Assembly: GCA_963753055.1 (NCBI GenBank)
Contig: CAVWAP010000009.1
Location: forward strand, 310,001 to 374,000
Direction: 5' to 3'
Source of the DNA: JAUWGC01 sp963753055
GTDB lineage: Bacteria; Bacteroidota; Bacteroidia; Bacteroidales; B18-G4
Length of the DNA stretch: 64,000 nucleotides
This document shows positions 49,957 through 59,146 of this stretch, piece after piece. Made by a program: the position numbers and the translations under genes. The notes below the pieces were generated by a model. It had not been told where the DNA came from, ran no database searches, and was given only the letters and a program-made list of their open reading frames with translations. Each line of letters opens with the position of its first letter. Within the stretch, counting starts at the first letter, position 1.

Positions 49957-52170
49957 ATGAAAACAATAATAAGAACAGGCTTATTGCTTGTAATGCTTGC
50001 TGCTGGGTTAATATTAAATGCTCAGAACCATGCCTTGTATTTTGATGGACTCGATGATAAGATAGGTGTACTGGATAGTCCGGAATTGAACCCCAACGGG
50101 TTGCTGACTTTAGAATTATGGATGAATGCAGAGAGCTGGGCTGGAAGTATTTGGGGTGCATGCATGATAAGTAAGCAGGGAACCAGTCCAGACAAAGGCT
50201 ATGGGTTCACCGTAGGTGAGAATGGACGTATCGAGTTTAATCACTCCATCGATGAGGCATGGACGGCAGTTTCCACCGGGCCCATATTGGGCATCAACAG
50301 CTGGTACCACCTGGCTGCAGTATATGATGGGACGAGCATGACATTATATGTCAATGGTATCATGCAGGCAACAATTGAGGTTCAGGGGACACCCACTTTA
50401 GCAGAAGGTGTTGTCATGAATTTCGCAGACAACCCGACCTGGCCAGGACGATTTTTCAATGGTATACTGGATGAGATCAGGATATGGGAGGTGGCCCGGA
50501 CTGAGCAGGAGATACAGGAGAATATGACTGTTGAACTGACCGGCAGTGAACCAGGATTGGTAGGCTACTGGCCCATGAATGAAGGAACAGGCAATACCAT
50601 TGCAGATCTGACAGTTAACAACAATACAGGAACATTATTGAATATGGATGAATCATCCTGGGTGGATGGCTTTATGCCTCCCGGTGATGATGTCGGTGTG
50701 ATCGGGATTGCCTCCCCATCGATAATTGGTGGTGGTTTTACCAATGCAGAGATGATAAAACTTGATATTAAAAACTTCTCAACCGAGGAAATTACCGGCT
50801 TTGAAGTTTCTTACCAGATCGATGGCGGAGCAATCGTCACAGAAACTGTTACAGATGTTCTGCAACCATTCAGCTCTTATATTTATACCTTTTCCGATCC
50901 CGTGGATCTTTCCGGAAGCACTGAAGTTGAAATATTAGGATACACCTACCTGGAAGGAGATGGCAATCCAGACAACGATGCACTTACAGAGACAATTTCG
51001 CAGACCAATAACTATTATCTGTATAACCAGGAACCGCATAGTTTCGGGTCTGCAGGACAAACCCACCCTACTTCGCTTTATTTGCCGGATGACCTATCCA
51101 ATTATTCGGAGATTAATATACATGTGGATCTGGAATGCCCCGTAGGTGGTTGCGATCCATGGGACCAGCCCGCTTATTTATCCATTCTCCACGAAGGGTA
51201 TGAGTATGAAATAATCCGCTACATTACACCTTATGGTGTTGCCTGTGGCGGATGGGTATGGGATATCACTGATTTCAAACCACTTCTTACCGGGAAAACT
51301 GATTTTCTTAGTATTATCAGGGTATGGGGTGCTTCCGGCTGGTTGGTAACGATGCAACTGGAATTCGTACCGGGTGTGCCCGAATATCCTTATATCAAGA
51401 TTGACAGGCTGTGGAATGAACATAACTGGGTGTATGGTGATACTGCCGTCTCCTACGATTTTCCGGAGAGAGACATCCCTATTAATCCGGAAACTGAGGC
51501 AGCAAAAATAAAAATGACCATGACTGGGCACGGACAGGGCAATACCCTGAATGCTGCTGAATTTGCAGAATTTACCCACCATATCTGGATTGATGGTGCC
51601 GAGACCTTTGACCAGCACTTATGGAAAAACGATTGCGGTGATAACACATGTTCTCCACAAAGCGGTACATGGCAGTATTCCCGCGCCGGCTGGTGCCCAG
51701 GGCAGGATGTACAACCATGGGAATGGGACCTGGATGGTCACTATACACCGGGAAATGACCTGAGCGTTGATTTTGTCCTGGCTGAATATACCAATCTTCT
51801 TAATACAGGTTATAACGGAGGAACTCACACCGAACCACATTTCCGCTGCCATGCCTACCTGGTCCAGTATTCAACGGATGAATTTGTACCTGTTGAGTCC
51901 TATACCATTGCCAGGGGCAACTTTGAGTTATATCCTAATCCGAGTGCAGACGCGGTGCGTCTGCGAATAACGAATAACGAACAACGATACCTGATATCTG
52001 ATTTATATTCGATTTCCGGAAAGAAGATTCGGAGATTGGCTGAAGAAGAGGTGATGCCAGGAGTGTTCGAAATGGAGTTTGATGTGTCAGCATTACCAGC
52101 TGGAGTGTATTTTGTGAGGGTTCAGGCTGGGGATGAAGTTGCGGTACGGAAGTTGATTGTGACTCAATAG
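49957..52170 (+). CDS. LamG plus PNGase F-like glycoamidase, T9SS-sorted
   Basis: A 737-residue secreted protein: signal peptide 1-22, LamG at ~25-215 (LTLELWMNAESWAGSIWGAC, FNGILDEIRIWEVARTEQEI), a linker beta-domain at ~240-345, then a PNGase F-like pair of jelly rolls at ~350-650: PTSLYLPDDLSNYSEINIHV, CPVGGCDPWDQPAYLSI, TPYGVACGGWVWDITDFKPL, then the second jelly roll with TGHGQGNTLNAAEFAEFTHH and SRAGWCPGQDVQPWEWDL. PNGase F cleaves N-glycans from Asn. The T9SS domain at the end carries six heptamers in its loop. The family match is by motif; activity is inferred. It is the last gene of the Sus-like operon. Confidence 0.85.
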   Translation: MKTIIRTGLLLVMLAAGLILNAQNHALYFDGLDDKIGVLDSPELNPNGLLTLELWMNAESWAGSIWGACMISKQGTSPDKGYGFTVGENGRIEFNHSIDEAWTAVSTGPILGINSWYHLAAVYDGTSMTLYVNGIMQATIEVQGTPTLAEGVVMNFADNPTWPGRFFNGILDEIRIWEVARTEQEIQENMTVELTGSEPGLVGYWPMNEGTGNTIADLTVNNNTGTLLNMDESSWVDGFMPPGDDVGVIGIASPSIIGGGFTNAEMIKLDIKNFSTEEITGFEVSYQIDGGAIVTETVTDVLQPFSSYIYTFSDPVDLSGSTEVEILGYTYLEGDGNPDNDALTETISQTNNYYLYNQEPHSFGSAGQTHPTSLYLPDDLSNYSEINIHVDLECPVGGCDPWDQPAYLSILHEGYEYEIIRYITPYGVACGGWVWDITDFKPLLTGKTDFLSIIRVWGASGWLVTMQLEFVPGVPEYPYIKIDRLWNEHNWVYGDTAVSYDFPERDIPINPETEAAKIKMTMTGHGQGNTLNAAEFAEFTHHIWIDGAETFDQHLWKNDCGDNTCSPQSGTWQYSRAGWCPGQDVQPWEWDLDGHYTPGNDLSVDFVLAEYTNLLNTGYNGGTHTEPHFRCHAYLVQYSTDEFVPVESYTIARGNFELYPNPSADAVRLRITNNEQRYLISDLYSISGKKIRRLAEEEVMPGVFEMEFDVSALPAGVYFVRVQAGDEVAVRKLIVTQ
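51946..52006 (+). repeat. Palindrome plus six heptamers in a CTD loop
   Basis: GCAGACGC-GGT-GCGTCTGC (51946-51964), then GAATAAC GAATAAC GAACAAC GATACCT GATATCT GATTTAT (51965-52006). The same layout is at 41568-41628 and 26000-26060. Confidence 0.85.
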
Positions 52171-52171
52171 C

Positions 52172-52204
52172 AAGTTGACAGTTGACAAATGACGGTTGAC
52201 AAAT
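52172..52204. repeat. Heptamer array, GTTGACA family
   Basis: AGTTGAC, AGTTGAC, AAATGAC, GGTTGAC, AAATTC start just after the PNGase F-like stop. The rest of 52171-52353 shows no gene. Confidence 0.7.
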
Positions 52205-52353
52205 TCTGTTTACTCCTGATAGCTATCGATACTGGTGAAGGAGTTACTTTTTAAATAACCGGTACTTGATTACTTCAGTATCCGCAATATTTTCAGGCTC
52301 TTCTAATATCACAATCATCTTAGCTTGATGTGTGATTATTTCTTAATTTTACG

Positions 52354-53349
52354 ATGATATTGTGTGCTTCATGCACATGTAAATTCTTTAATATTCTTTT
52401 AATGCTCATTGTAATTGCATTAATAACGGCAATTCTTCTTCAGTTTTTTGCGGCTATTATGGCCATCAGCCTCATTAAACGGACAAAATATAATATTTCA
52501 TGGATCATCCTGTCGTTTGCATTATGCCTTATGGCTGTGAGAAGAGTAATGGAACTGGTGCAAGTTTTAACGATTACTGACGAGCCTCAAATTGTAACCA
52601 CCAGCAACTGGATAGGTATTTGCATTTCGATCATGATAGCCATTGGTATTATTTTTATCAAAAAGATTTTTGGAGATCTTGAACGAATTGAAAGTCTCAG
52701 GCTTAAATCGGAAAGCAGGATATTGAGCACAATCATAAAAACAGAAGAAAAAGAAAGAAGACGTTTTGCCAAGGATCTGCACGACGGCCTGGGGCCACTG
52801 CTCTCATCCGTGAAAATGTCCGTATCAGCACTCTCTCACTCAGGAGATAAAAAAACCAATAAGAAAATTATAGGTAACATGGAACTTGTGATTAATGAAG
52901 CTTTGAGTTCCATAAAAGAAATTTCTAATAATTTAAGCCCGCATATCCTTGATAATTTTGGTTTGCTAAGTGCCGTTAAATCATTTGCCGAAAAGGTGAG
53001 TGTGTCCAAAACCATTATCATTGATATTAACTCTAATTTGAATAATCAGCGGTTCGACTACAATGTCGAGGTGATCTTGTACAGGGTTATTTGTGAATTG
53101 ATATCCAATACATTAAAGCATGCTTCTGCAAAGACAATAAATATCGACCTGTACTTAAAAGAAAAGGTGCTTTCATTATACTACTATGACGATGGGGTTG
53201 GTTTTAATGTTGATGAAGTATTATATGGAGAAATCAAGGGAATGGGCTTATCTAACATTTTATCAAGAATTAAATCTATCAACGGGACTTTTGATGTCCT
53301 GAGCGACGAAAATGAAGGCGTCCATATCAACATTAAAGTGAATGTATAG
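52354..53349 (+). CDS. Sensor histidine kinase, NarL-partner (HisKA_3) type
   Basis: 331 residues with three membrane helices in the first ~105 residues (LMLIVIALITAILLQFFAAI, WIILSFALCLMAV, WIGICISIMIAIGIIFI) and no large periplasmic sensor domain. The HisKA_3 dimerisation helix has the phospho-acceptor His143 in KERRRFAKDLHDGLGPLLSS. The HATPase domain follows (ELISNTLKHASAKTINIDLY, YYDDGVGFN, GMGLSNILSRIKSINGTF). An internal Met at residue 17 is an alternative start. The N-terminal MILCASCTCK is odd for this family. The response regulator begins 3 bp after the stop, so the two are co-transcribed. Confidence 0.9.
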   Translation: MILCASCTCKFFNILLMLIVIALITAILLQFFAAIMAISLIKRTKYNISWIILSFALCLMAVRRVMELVQVLTITDEPQIVTTSNWIGICISIMIAIGIIFIKKIFGDLERIESLRLKSESRILSTIIKTEEKERRRFAKDLHDGLGPLLSSVKMSVSALSHSGDKKTNKKIIGNMELVINEALSSIKEISNNLSPHILDNFGLLSAVKSFAEKVSVSKTIIIDINSNLNNQRFDYNVEVILYRVICELISNTLKHASAKTINIDLYLKEKVLSLYYYDDGVGFNVDEVLYGEIKGMGLSNILSRIKSINGTFDVLSDENEGVHINIKVNV

Positions 53350-53352
53350 CCA

Positions 53353-53991
53353 ATGGATGTTTATGATATAATACTCGTTGATGACCATGCTTTGTTCCGA
53401 AGCGGCCTGCGCTTGCTGCTGGAAAATCTTGATGTGGTCAATACTATTTATGAAGCTTCTGATGGGGTCGAGTTCTTAGATAACATCGACCAGGATAGCG
53501 TTGATATTGTATTGATGGATATTGATATGCCTAGAATGGATGGAGTGGAAGCCACCAAAAAAGCCCTGGGGAAATACCCTGAATTGAAAATAATAGCGCT
53601 CTCCATGTATGGAGATGAAGGGTATTATTATAAGATGATCAACGCAGGCGTAAAAGGGTTTTTATTAAAAGAGTCCAATATTAGCGAGGTTGAAAATGCC
53701 ATTAAAGCAGTAGGTGAAGGTGGTAATTATTTTTCCCCCGATATTCTGTATAACCTTGTAAAGCACATAGATGAGGTTAAAGACAGTCCGGATATTCTTT
53801 CGGTGCGGGAATCAGAGGTATTGTATCATATCTGCAAAGGATTGTCAAACCAGGAAATTGCAGATGTCTTGTGTGTAAGCAAACGAACGATTGATAAACA
53901 CAGGGAGAATATATTAAGTAAAACCCAGTCAAGAAATACAGCAAGTTTAATTATGTATGCGATTAAGAATAAGCTGATTAAAGAATATTAA
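53353..53991 (+). CDS. LuxR/NarL-family response regulator
   Basis: 212 residues. Receiver domain 1-120 with the acid pocket VDDH, phospho-acceptor Asp56 in VLMDIDMPRMDG, and Lys near 106 in GFLLKESN. The LuxR-type DNA-binding domain is at ~145-210 (LSVRESEVLYHICKGLSNQE, VSKRTIDKHRENILSKTQSR). It should be phosphorylated by the upstream kinase. Its targets may be the neighbouring Sus-like operon or the PstSCAB-like operon, but the sequence does not decide this. Confidence 0.93.
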   Translation: MDVYDIILVDDHALFRSGLRLLLENLDVVNTIYEASDGVEFLDNIDQDSVDIVLMDIDMPRMDGVEATKKALGKYPELKIIALSMYGDEGYYYKMINAGVKGFLLKESNISEVENAIKAVGEGGNYFSPDILYNLVKHIDEVKDSPDILSVRESEVLYHICKGLSNQEIADVLCVSKRTIDKHRENILSKTQSRNTASLIMYAIKNKLIKEY

Positions 53992-54127
53992 ACTTGACAT
54001 TCCACGTTGAATCAGCGCCTTTATAAATCCTTGCCATTACCATAAATTAGTATACGCATTAATGCTTATTGAATCCATAAGTATTTGATCTATTAGCATT
54101 ATAACCAGTTAATATTTAGGTTTTTAG

Positions 54128-54162
54128 ACTGTTTCTTAAAACAGTTTCCAGTTATACTTTTG
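54128..54162 (+). promoter_or_regulatory. Promoter and inverted repeat before the Pst-like operon
   Basis: An inverted repeat ACTGTTT-CTTA-AAACAGT (54128-54145) lies just upstream of TACTTTTG (54155-54162), which fits the Bacteroidota -7 consensus TAnnTTTG. The repeat would cover the -33 region, a likely operator position. The ATG follows at 54188. The rest of 53992-54187 has no gene. Confidence 0.5.
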
Positions 54163-54187
54163 CTGTATAATTCAAAAATATTATGTC

Positions 54188-55150
54188 ATGGGAAAATCAA
54201 TTATTTCAATACTCAACATTGTTTTAATATTGTTTGTCTTGCCTGCTTGCACCAATTCAACAAGCAAGAAAAAAACCAGTGAATTTGAAGGTGCAATAAG
54301 TATTTCCGGGGCCTTTGCATTGTACCCATTGACTGTAAAATGGGCTGATGAATATCAGAAGATCCATCCAAATGTCAGGATTGACATATCCGCAGGAGGA
54401 GCCGGGAAAGGTATGACAGATGCATTGTCGGGGATGGTAGATCTTGGTATGTTTTCAAGGGGCATAAGTGATTCGGAAAAAACAAAAGGCTGCTGGTGGA
54501 TGGCTGTGGCTAAAGATGCAGTCTTACCTACCATGAATGATCAGAATCCTCTATTTAACAAAATAAAATCGGATGGCATCCAGAAAAGCCTTTTTGAAAA
54601 TATTTTTATAAAGGGTGGCATCGTAGACTGGGGCCAGGTTTATGGCTTAACCGGTAACTATCCCATGAATGTATATACTCGCTCAGACGCTTGCGGAGCC
54701 GCACAGATGTGGGGAGAGTTTTTAGGGAAGGACCAGGAAAACCTGCTTGGAATTGGCGTCTTTGGTGACCCGGGAATGGCGGATGCCATCAAAAGAGACC
54801 CTAATGGCATTGGATACAATAATGTGATATACATCTATGACCTGAAAACGAGAAAATGCTACGAGGGACTGGATGTAATCCCTGTCGATCTTAACAATAA
54901 TGGCACTGTGGATAATAATGAAAAATTCTATGGCACCATCGATGAGATTATGATTGCGATACGTGACAGAATATATCCTTCACCACCCGCAAGGGACCTG
55001 TATTTTGTGGCGCATGGCAAACCTGATCAAAAGGTCACGATCGAATTTCTTAAATGGATTCTTGTTGAGGGACAGGCATTCGTAAATGAAGCTGGCTATG
55101 TCAGGCTTTCGAGTGATAAAATACAGGCGGAATTGACGAAATTAAAATAA
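54188..55150 (+). CDS. PstS-like phosphate/oxyanion-binding lipoprotein
   Basis: A 320-residue lipoprotein (lipobox LPAC, Cys about 22) with the PstS-type periplasmic binding fold: ISISGAFALYPLTVKWADEY near residue 37, PNVRIDISAGGAGKGMTDAL (~62), and a C-terminal lobe with SDACGAAQMWGEF and RDPNGIGYNNV. The S-G-A-x-x-L-x-P start and the SAGGAGKG loop match ligand-binding loops of PstS. It has insertions compared with classic PstS (KGCWWMAVAKDAVLP), so the ligand could be another oxyanion. It is the first gene of an ABC-transporter operon. Confidence 0.85.
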   Translation: MGKSIISILNIVLILFVLPACTNSTSKKKTSEFEGAISISGAFALYPLTVKWADEYQKIHPNVRIDISAGGAGKGMTDALSGMVDLGMFSRGISDSEKTKGCWWMAVAKDAVLPTMNDQNPLFNKIKSDGIQKSLFENIFIKGGIVDWGQVYGLTGNYPMNVYTRSDACGAAQMWGEFLGKDQENLLGIGVFGDPGMADAIKRDPNGIGYNNVIYIYDLKTRKCYEGLDVIPVDLNNNGTVDNNEKFYGTIDEIMIAIRDRIYPSPPARDLYFVAHGKPDQKVTIEFLKWILVEGQAFVNEAGYVRLSSDKIQAELTKLK

Positions 55151-55157
55151 CTAAGCA

Positions 55158-56045
55158 TTGAAACTCTATAAAATTAGCAGGAGGCTGAAAAACAGATTCC
55201 ATTTCAGCTGGATGTTAATAAGCCTGTCAATTATACTCCTGCTGCCGTTTCTTTTGTTTGGGGGCCTGATGATCAAGTCTTATCTCTTGCTGGAAGATTA
55301 TTCTGTCATTGACTTATTATTCTCAGGAGAATGGCAACCCATGAGCGGTAAATTCGGTTTCTTGCCTTTCATTATCTCTTCACTGTGGGTTACCGCATTA
55401 TCCATACTCATAGCTGGTCCAGTATGCCTGCTGACCTCAATCCATTTGACACAATATGCTAAACCTTATGTGTTGAAAATTATGCAGCCTGTGATCGATA
55501 TTCTGGCAGGCATACCTTCTGTTATCTACGGAGTATGGGGGATACTTATAATTGTACCTTTTGTTGGTGATTACATCGCACCTGTTTTTGGCAAACAGAC
55601 AATTGGATACAGCATCCTGGCCGGCGGCCTGGTGCTTTCTATCATGATCATTCCGTTTATTCTTAATATCCTGATAGAAATCTTCAGGACCGTCCCGGTA
55701 GAGCTGTCAGAAGCTTCCCTTTCACTGGGAGCTACCAAGTGGCAAACCATCAAATTTGTAACCGTAAAAAAAGCCGGTCCCGGTATAATTTCAGCCATGG
55801 GGCTCGGAATTTCGAGAGCTTTCGGAGAAACAATTGCAGTTTTAATGGTCGTGGGAAATGTAGTTAAAATCCCGTCAGGTATTTTCCAACCTGGATACCC
55901 TTTGCCTGCTTTAATTGCTAATAATTATGGTGAAATGCTTTCTATTCCAATGTACGATTCGGCATTGATGTTTGCTGCTTTTCTATTATTTATGGTAGTG
56001 ATCGTTTTCAATTTTACTTCACGCTATATTAATCGTCCGATATGA
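55158..56045 (+). CDS. pstC: PstC-like ABC transporter permease
   Basis: 295 residues with six predicted helices (ISLSIILLLPFLLFGGLMIK, ISSLWVTALSILIAGPVCLL, PVIDILAGIPSVIYGVWGIL and others). The EAA loop is in ELSEASLSLGATKWQTIKFV (about residue 180) and is followed by GPGIISAMGLGISRAFGETIA. It pairs with the PstA-like permease, whose start overlaps its stop (ATGA, 56042-56045). The start codon at 55158 is a TTG (TTGAAACTCTATAAAATTAG), 8 bp after the pstS stop. Confidence 0.88.
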   Translation: MKLYKISRRLKNRFHFSWMLISLSIILLLPFLLFGGLMIKSYLLLEDYSVIDLLFSGEWQPMSGKFGFLPFIISSLWVTALSILIAGPVCLLTSIHLTQYAKPYVLKIMQPVIDILAGIPSVIYGVWGILIIVPFVGDYIAPVFGKQTIGYSILAGGLVLSIMIIPFILNILIEIFRTVPVELSEASLSLGATKWQTIKFVTVKKAGPGIISAMGLGISRAFGETIAVLMVVGNVVKIPSGIFQPGYPLPALIANNYGEMLSIPMYDSALMFAAFLLFMVVIVFNFTSRYINRPI

Positions 56046-56921
56046 AAATACACTATAAAAATATTACGCCTCAGATATCAAAAAGGCAGAAGAGACAGTT
56101 TTTCCGGGTACTGATGCTTTGTTCAACCCTGCTTATCATAATTGCTCTTTATTGCTTATCAGCAGCATCCTGGTAAAAGGTTTACCGGCTTTATCCTGGG
56201 AAATGATCAGCCAGTCGCCAAAAGGTGGATTCTATTTTGGCAAAGAAGGAGGTATACTCAATGCAATTTTGGATCTGCATATCTTTCTCTCGGAGCAACT
56301 ATTACTCGCTTTTATTATCAGCCTGCCTGTCTCTTTATTTATTAATATTCACCTTATTAAACATAAAAAACTGGTTAACCTCATCCGCTTTTTTCTTGAT
56401 TTATTATGGGGTATACCTTCTATCGTTTACGGGGCCTTCGGGTTTACTTTCATGATCTATATGGGATGGAGGACATCGCTTATTGCCGGTATCTTACCGT
56501 TTCTTTATTCATCATTCCTATCATGATAAGAGGAATGGATGAGGTGCTGAAAAATGTACCAAGAGGATTGCTGGAATCTTCCTTGTCGCTAGGCTCCACA
56601 AAATCAGAAACAGCTTACTTTGTATTTTTCAGACAGTGTATCCCCGGAATTATTACAGCAGTATTACTTTCTTTTGGCAGGGCCATCGGCGATGCTGCCT
56701 CCATCCTGTTTACAACAGGATATACTGATCATTTACCCACTTCCTTGACACAACCCACAGCAACGCTCCCACTGGCTATTTTTTTCCAGCTTACTTCACC
56801 TGTCCCTGAAGTCCAGGAAAGGGCGTATGCTTCGGCGGTAATCCTGACATTGATTGTTTTGATTATTAGTATTTCTATCACGATTTTTCTCATCAAAATA
56901 TCAAAAAAACAAAATCTCTGA
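56042..56921 (+). CDS. pstA: PstA-like ABC transporter permease (two 1-bp indels)
   Basis: The reading frame starts at ATG 56042 (MKIHYKNITPQISKRQKRQF) and is broken twice. Near 56147-56151 one T seems missing from CTTTATTG (restoring LLLISSILVKGLPALSWEM). Near 56494 one A seems missing from TTACCG (restoring IAGILTVSLFIIPIMIRGMD). With both corrected the protein is ~293 residues with six helices and the EAA loop in GLLESSLSLGSTKSETAYFV. All family parts are present, and homologous neighbours are intact or similarly nicked, so sequence error is likely. Its stop is followed by pstB after 5 bp. Confidence 0.82.
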
Positions 56922-56926
56922 TTAAA

Positions 56927-57692
56927 GTGGAAAATCAATCAATAAAAATAAAACTGAACAACATCGACTTGTACATCGGGAAGCAACATATCTTGAAAAA
57001 TATCAATGCAGAAATTCCAAAAAACAAGATAACGGTAATTCTGGGCCCTTCCGGCTGCGGAAAAACAACGCTCTTAAAATGCCTTAACCGTCTGATAGAC
57101 CTTAACCATGATGTAAGCGTTTCTGGAAATATTATGATTAATGGCCAGGACATTTTACAAATAAAAAACAATTTAAATACTCTCAGGCAACGTATGGGTT
57201 TGCTTTCGCAACAACCTTACCCGCTTCCTATGAGTATTTACAGGAACGTCACTTACGGATTGCGGATCAGTGGAAGAGGAAGGAAAAAAATTTTTGACAA
57301 GCGTGTGGAGCATTATCTCAATATGGTAAACCTTTGGGATGAGGTGAAAGACAGGTTAAAGGAACCGGCATCACGGCTATCGATCGGTCAGCAGCAAAGG
57401 CTCTGCCTGGCAAGAGGATTGGCAGTGGATCCGGAGATCATCCTGGCTGATGAACCCACATCCGCCCTGGACCCTATCTCCAGCGAAGCCATTGAAAAGA
57501 AAATCCTGGAGCTCAGGTCAAGGTATACAATCGTAGTTGGTAACGCATATCTTAAGACAGGCAAAACGTATTGCCGACAATGTCATCTTTATGTATCTCG
57601 GCGAAGTAATTGAGCAGGGACCGGCTGAGGAAATATTTAATAATCCTAAAGAGGAAAAAACAAGGCAGTTTATAAAAGGAGTATTTAATTAA
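56927..57692 (+). CDS. pstB: PstB-like ABC transporter ATPase (one 1-bp indel)
   Basis: An ABC ATPase of ~254 residues, starting at GTG 56927. Walker A is ILGPSGCGKTT (about 38-46), the signature is RLSIGQQQRLCLARGLA, and Walker B is EIILADEPTSALDP. The frame breaks at 57539-57540, where an extra G follows GTAGTT; removing it gives the H-loop VVTHILRQAKRIADNV and the tail YLGEVIEQGPAEEIFNN to TAA at 57692, the normal end of PstB. As written, the protein would stop at 57613 without its switch His. It powers the PstC/PstA-like permease pair. Confidence 0.88.
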
Positions 57693-57734
57693 TCAAAAAT
57701 ATCAACAAAGAATAAAATAATAATTCGCATTGTA

Positions 57735-59097
57735 ATGAAAACCACAATTATTACATTATTGCTGCTCTTTATTGTAAAAATAGGGTTGTCCCAGTTTATG
57801 ATCGATGCAGAAATCAGGCCAAGGGCAGAGATCCGTCATGGATACAAATTATTACTGCAGCCTGGTTTGGTTGCTTCAAATTTCATCAGCCAGCGAACCC
57901 GCATAAATTTCAATATTCACATCCAAGTTTCGCTGTCGGTATCAGCCTGCAGGATACCAGGGTATGGGGAGATGAACAATTGATATTCTTCCACCGGGGT
58001 GTTCGGGGATAATGCCAGCATTGACCTGAAAGAAGGATGGATAGAATTACTCGCAGGTAAATACCACAAATTTAAAATTGGCGGCAATTCTTTCATACGA
58101 TGATGAACGACTTTTGGCCAGGCGCAACTGGAACCAAATGGCAATTACCTATGACGCCTTCCTGTATAAATTCTCAAAGAATGAACTGAACCTGCATGTA
58201 GGACTTTCTATCAACAACAAAAAAGAGAATGTTTTTGGCGGGGATTATAATCTTTACACTGAAATTATCTATCTCGATACGGTTACCAATACATTACTGA
58301 CAGAAAGAGTAAGTATTAGCAGCAGGATACAATCGCTTAATTTCCTGTACCTCTCCAAAGCATTGAATGAAAACACCCTATTGTCTTTTATTGCAATGGC
58401 AACAGGGTTTCAGAAGCCTGAATCAGAAGGCACAATATACATCAAAGGGACTTATGGTCTTTTCTTTAAATACTCCCTGCAAAAATTCGGGATGAGAACA
58501 AGCCTCTATTATCAGAATGGAAAAAATAAAATCGGGCAGGATGCAAGTGCCCACATGTTTAATCTCTGTGGCAATTATAAGACCGGCCCATTTTCATTCA
58601 AGGTCGGATTGGATTATCTGTCAGGACAGGATGCCCTGAGCCAAAATAATGCTTACAAGGCAAAAGACCATTTCTTTGATGTCTTTTATGGTGCCCGGCA
58701 CAAGTATTACGGATTGATGGATTATTTCAGCAATATGAGAATTGCCACCTCCAGCGGAGGACTGGCAGATTTGTATGGAGGGCTGGGATATCAATGCCCT
58801 GATAAATTTGACCTGGCTGTTGATTATCATTTCTTCAGGTTGCAAAACAGGGTCGCTGATCCTACAGCAGGTACTGATAGCAATATATCTTTGAAAAAGG
58901 ACCTGGCTTCAGAAATTGATTTGGTTTTGGAAGTGGCACTCATGAAGGGAGTAAAATTATCAGGTGGGTTCTCTTTCCTGCTTCCAACTGAAAGCCTGGA
59001 GAAAATTCAGGGGTTAGAACCGGATGGCAGTCAGTTCGCCTACTGGGGCTGGTTCATGCTCACTGCTAAACCGGTCTTGTTCAGTAACAGTAATTAG
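57735..59097 (+). CDS. Alginate-export-family outer-membrane porin (frameshifted)
   Basis: A signal peptide (MKTTIITLLLLFIVKIGLS) leads into FMIDAEIRPRAEIRHGYKLL and SQRTRINF, then SFAVGISLQDTRVWGDEQLI, ASIDLKEGWIELL, then YDDERLLARRNWNQMAITYD, a typical start of Bacteroidota alginate-export-type barrels. The rest is a beta-barrel in one frame to 59097. Shifts lie near 57910 (one T lost), 57995 (one G gained) and 58080 (about two bases lost). An 18-strand porin next to a PstSCAB-like transporter suggests an outer-membrane entry route for the same solute. Damage is confined to the first 350 bp. Confidence 0.75.
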
Positions 59098-59146
59098 ACA
59101 CTAATTGATCTATTTGTATTTGTATTTCGATATTAAATAAACGAAA

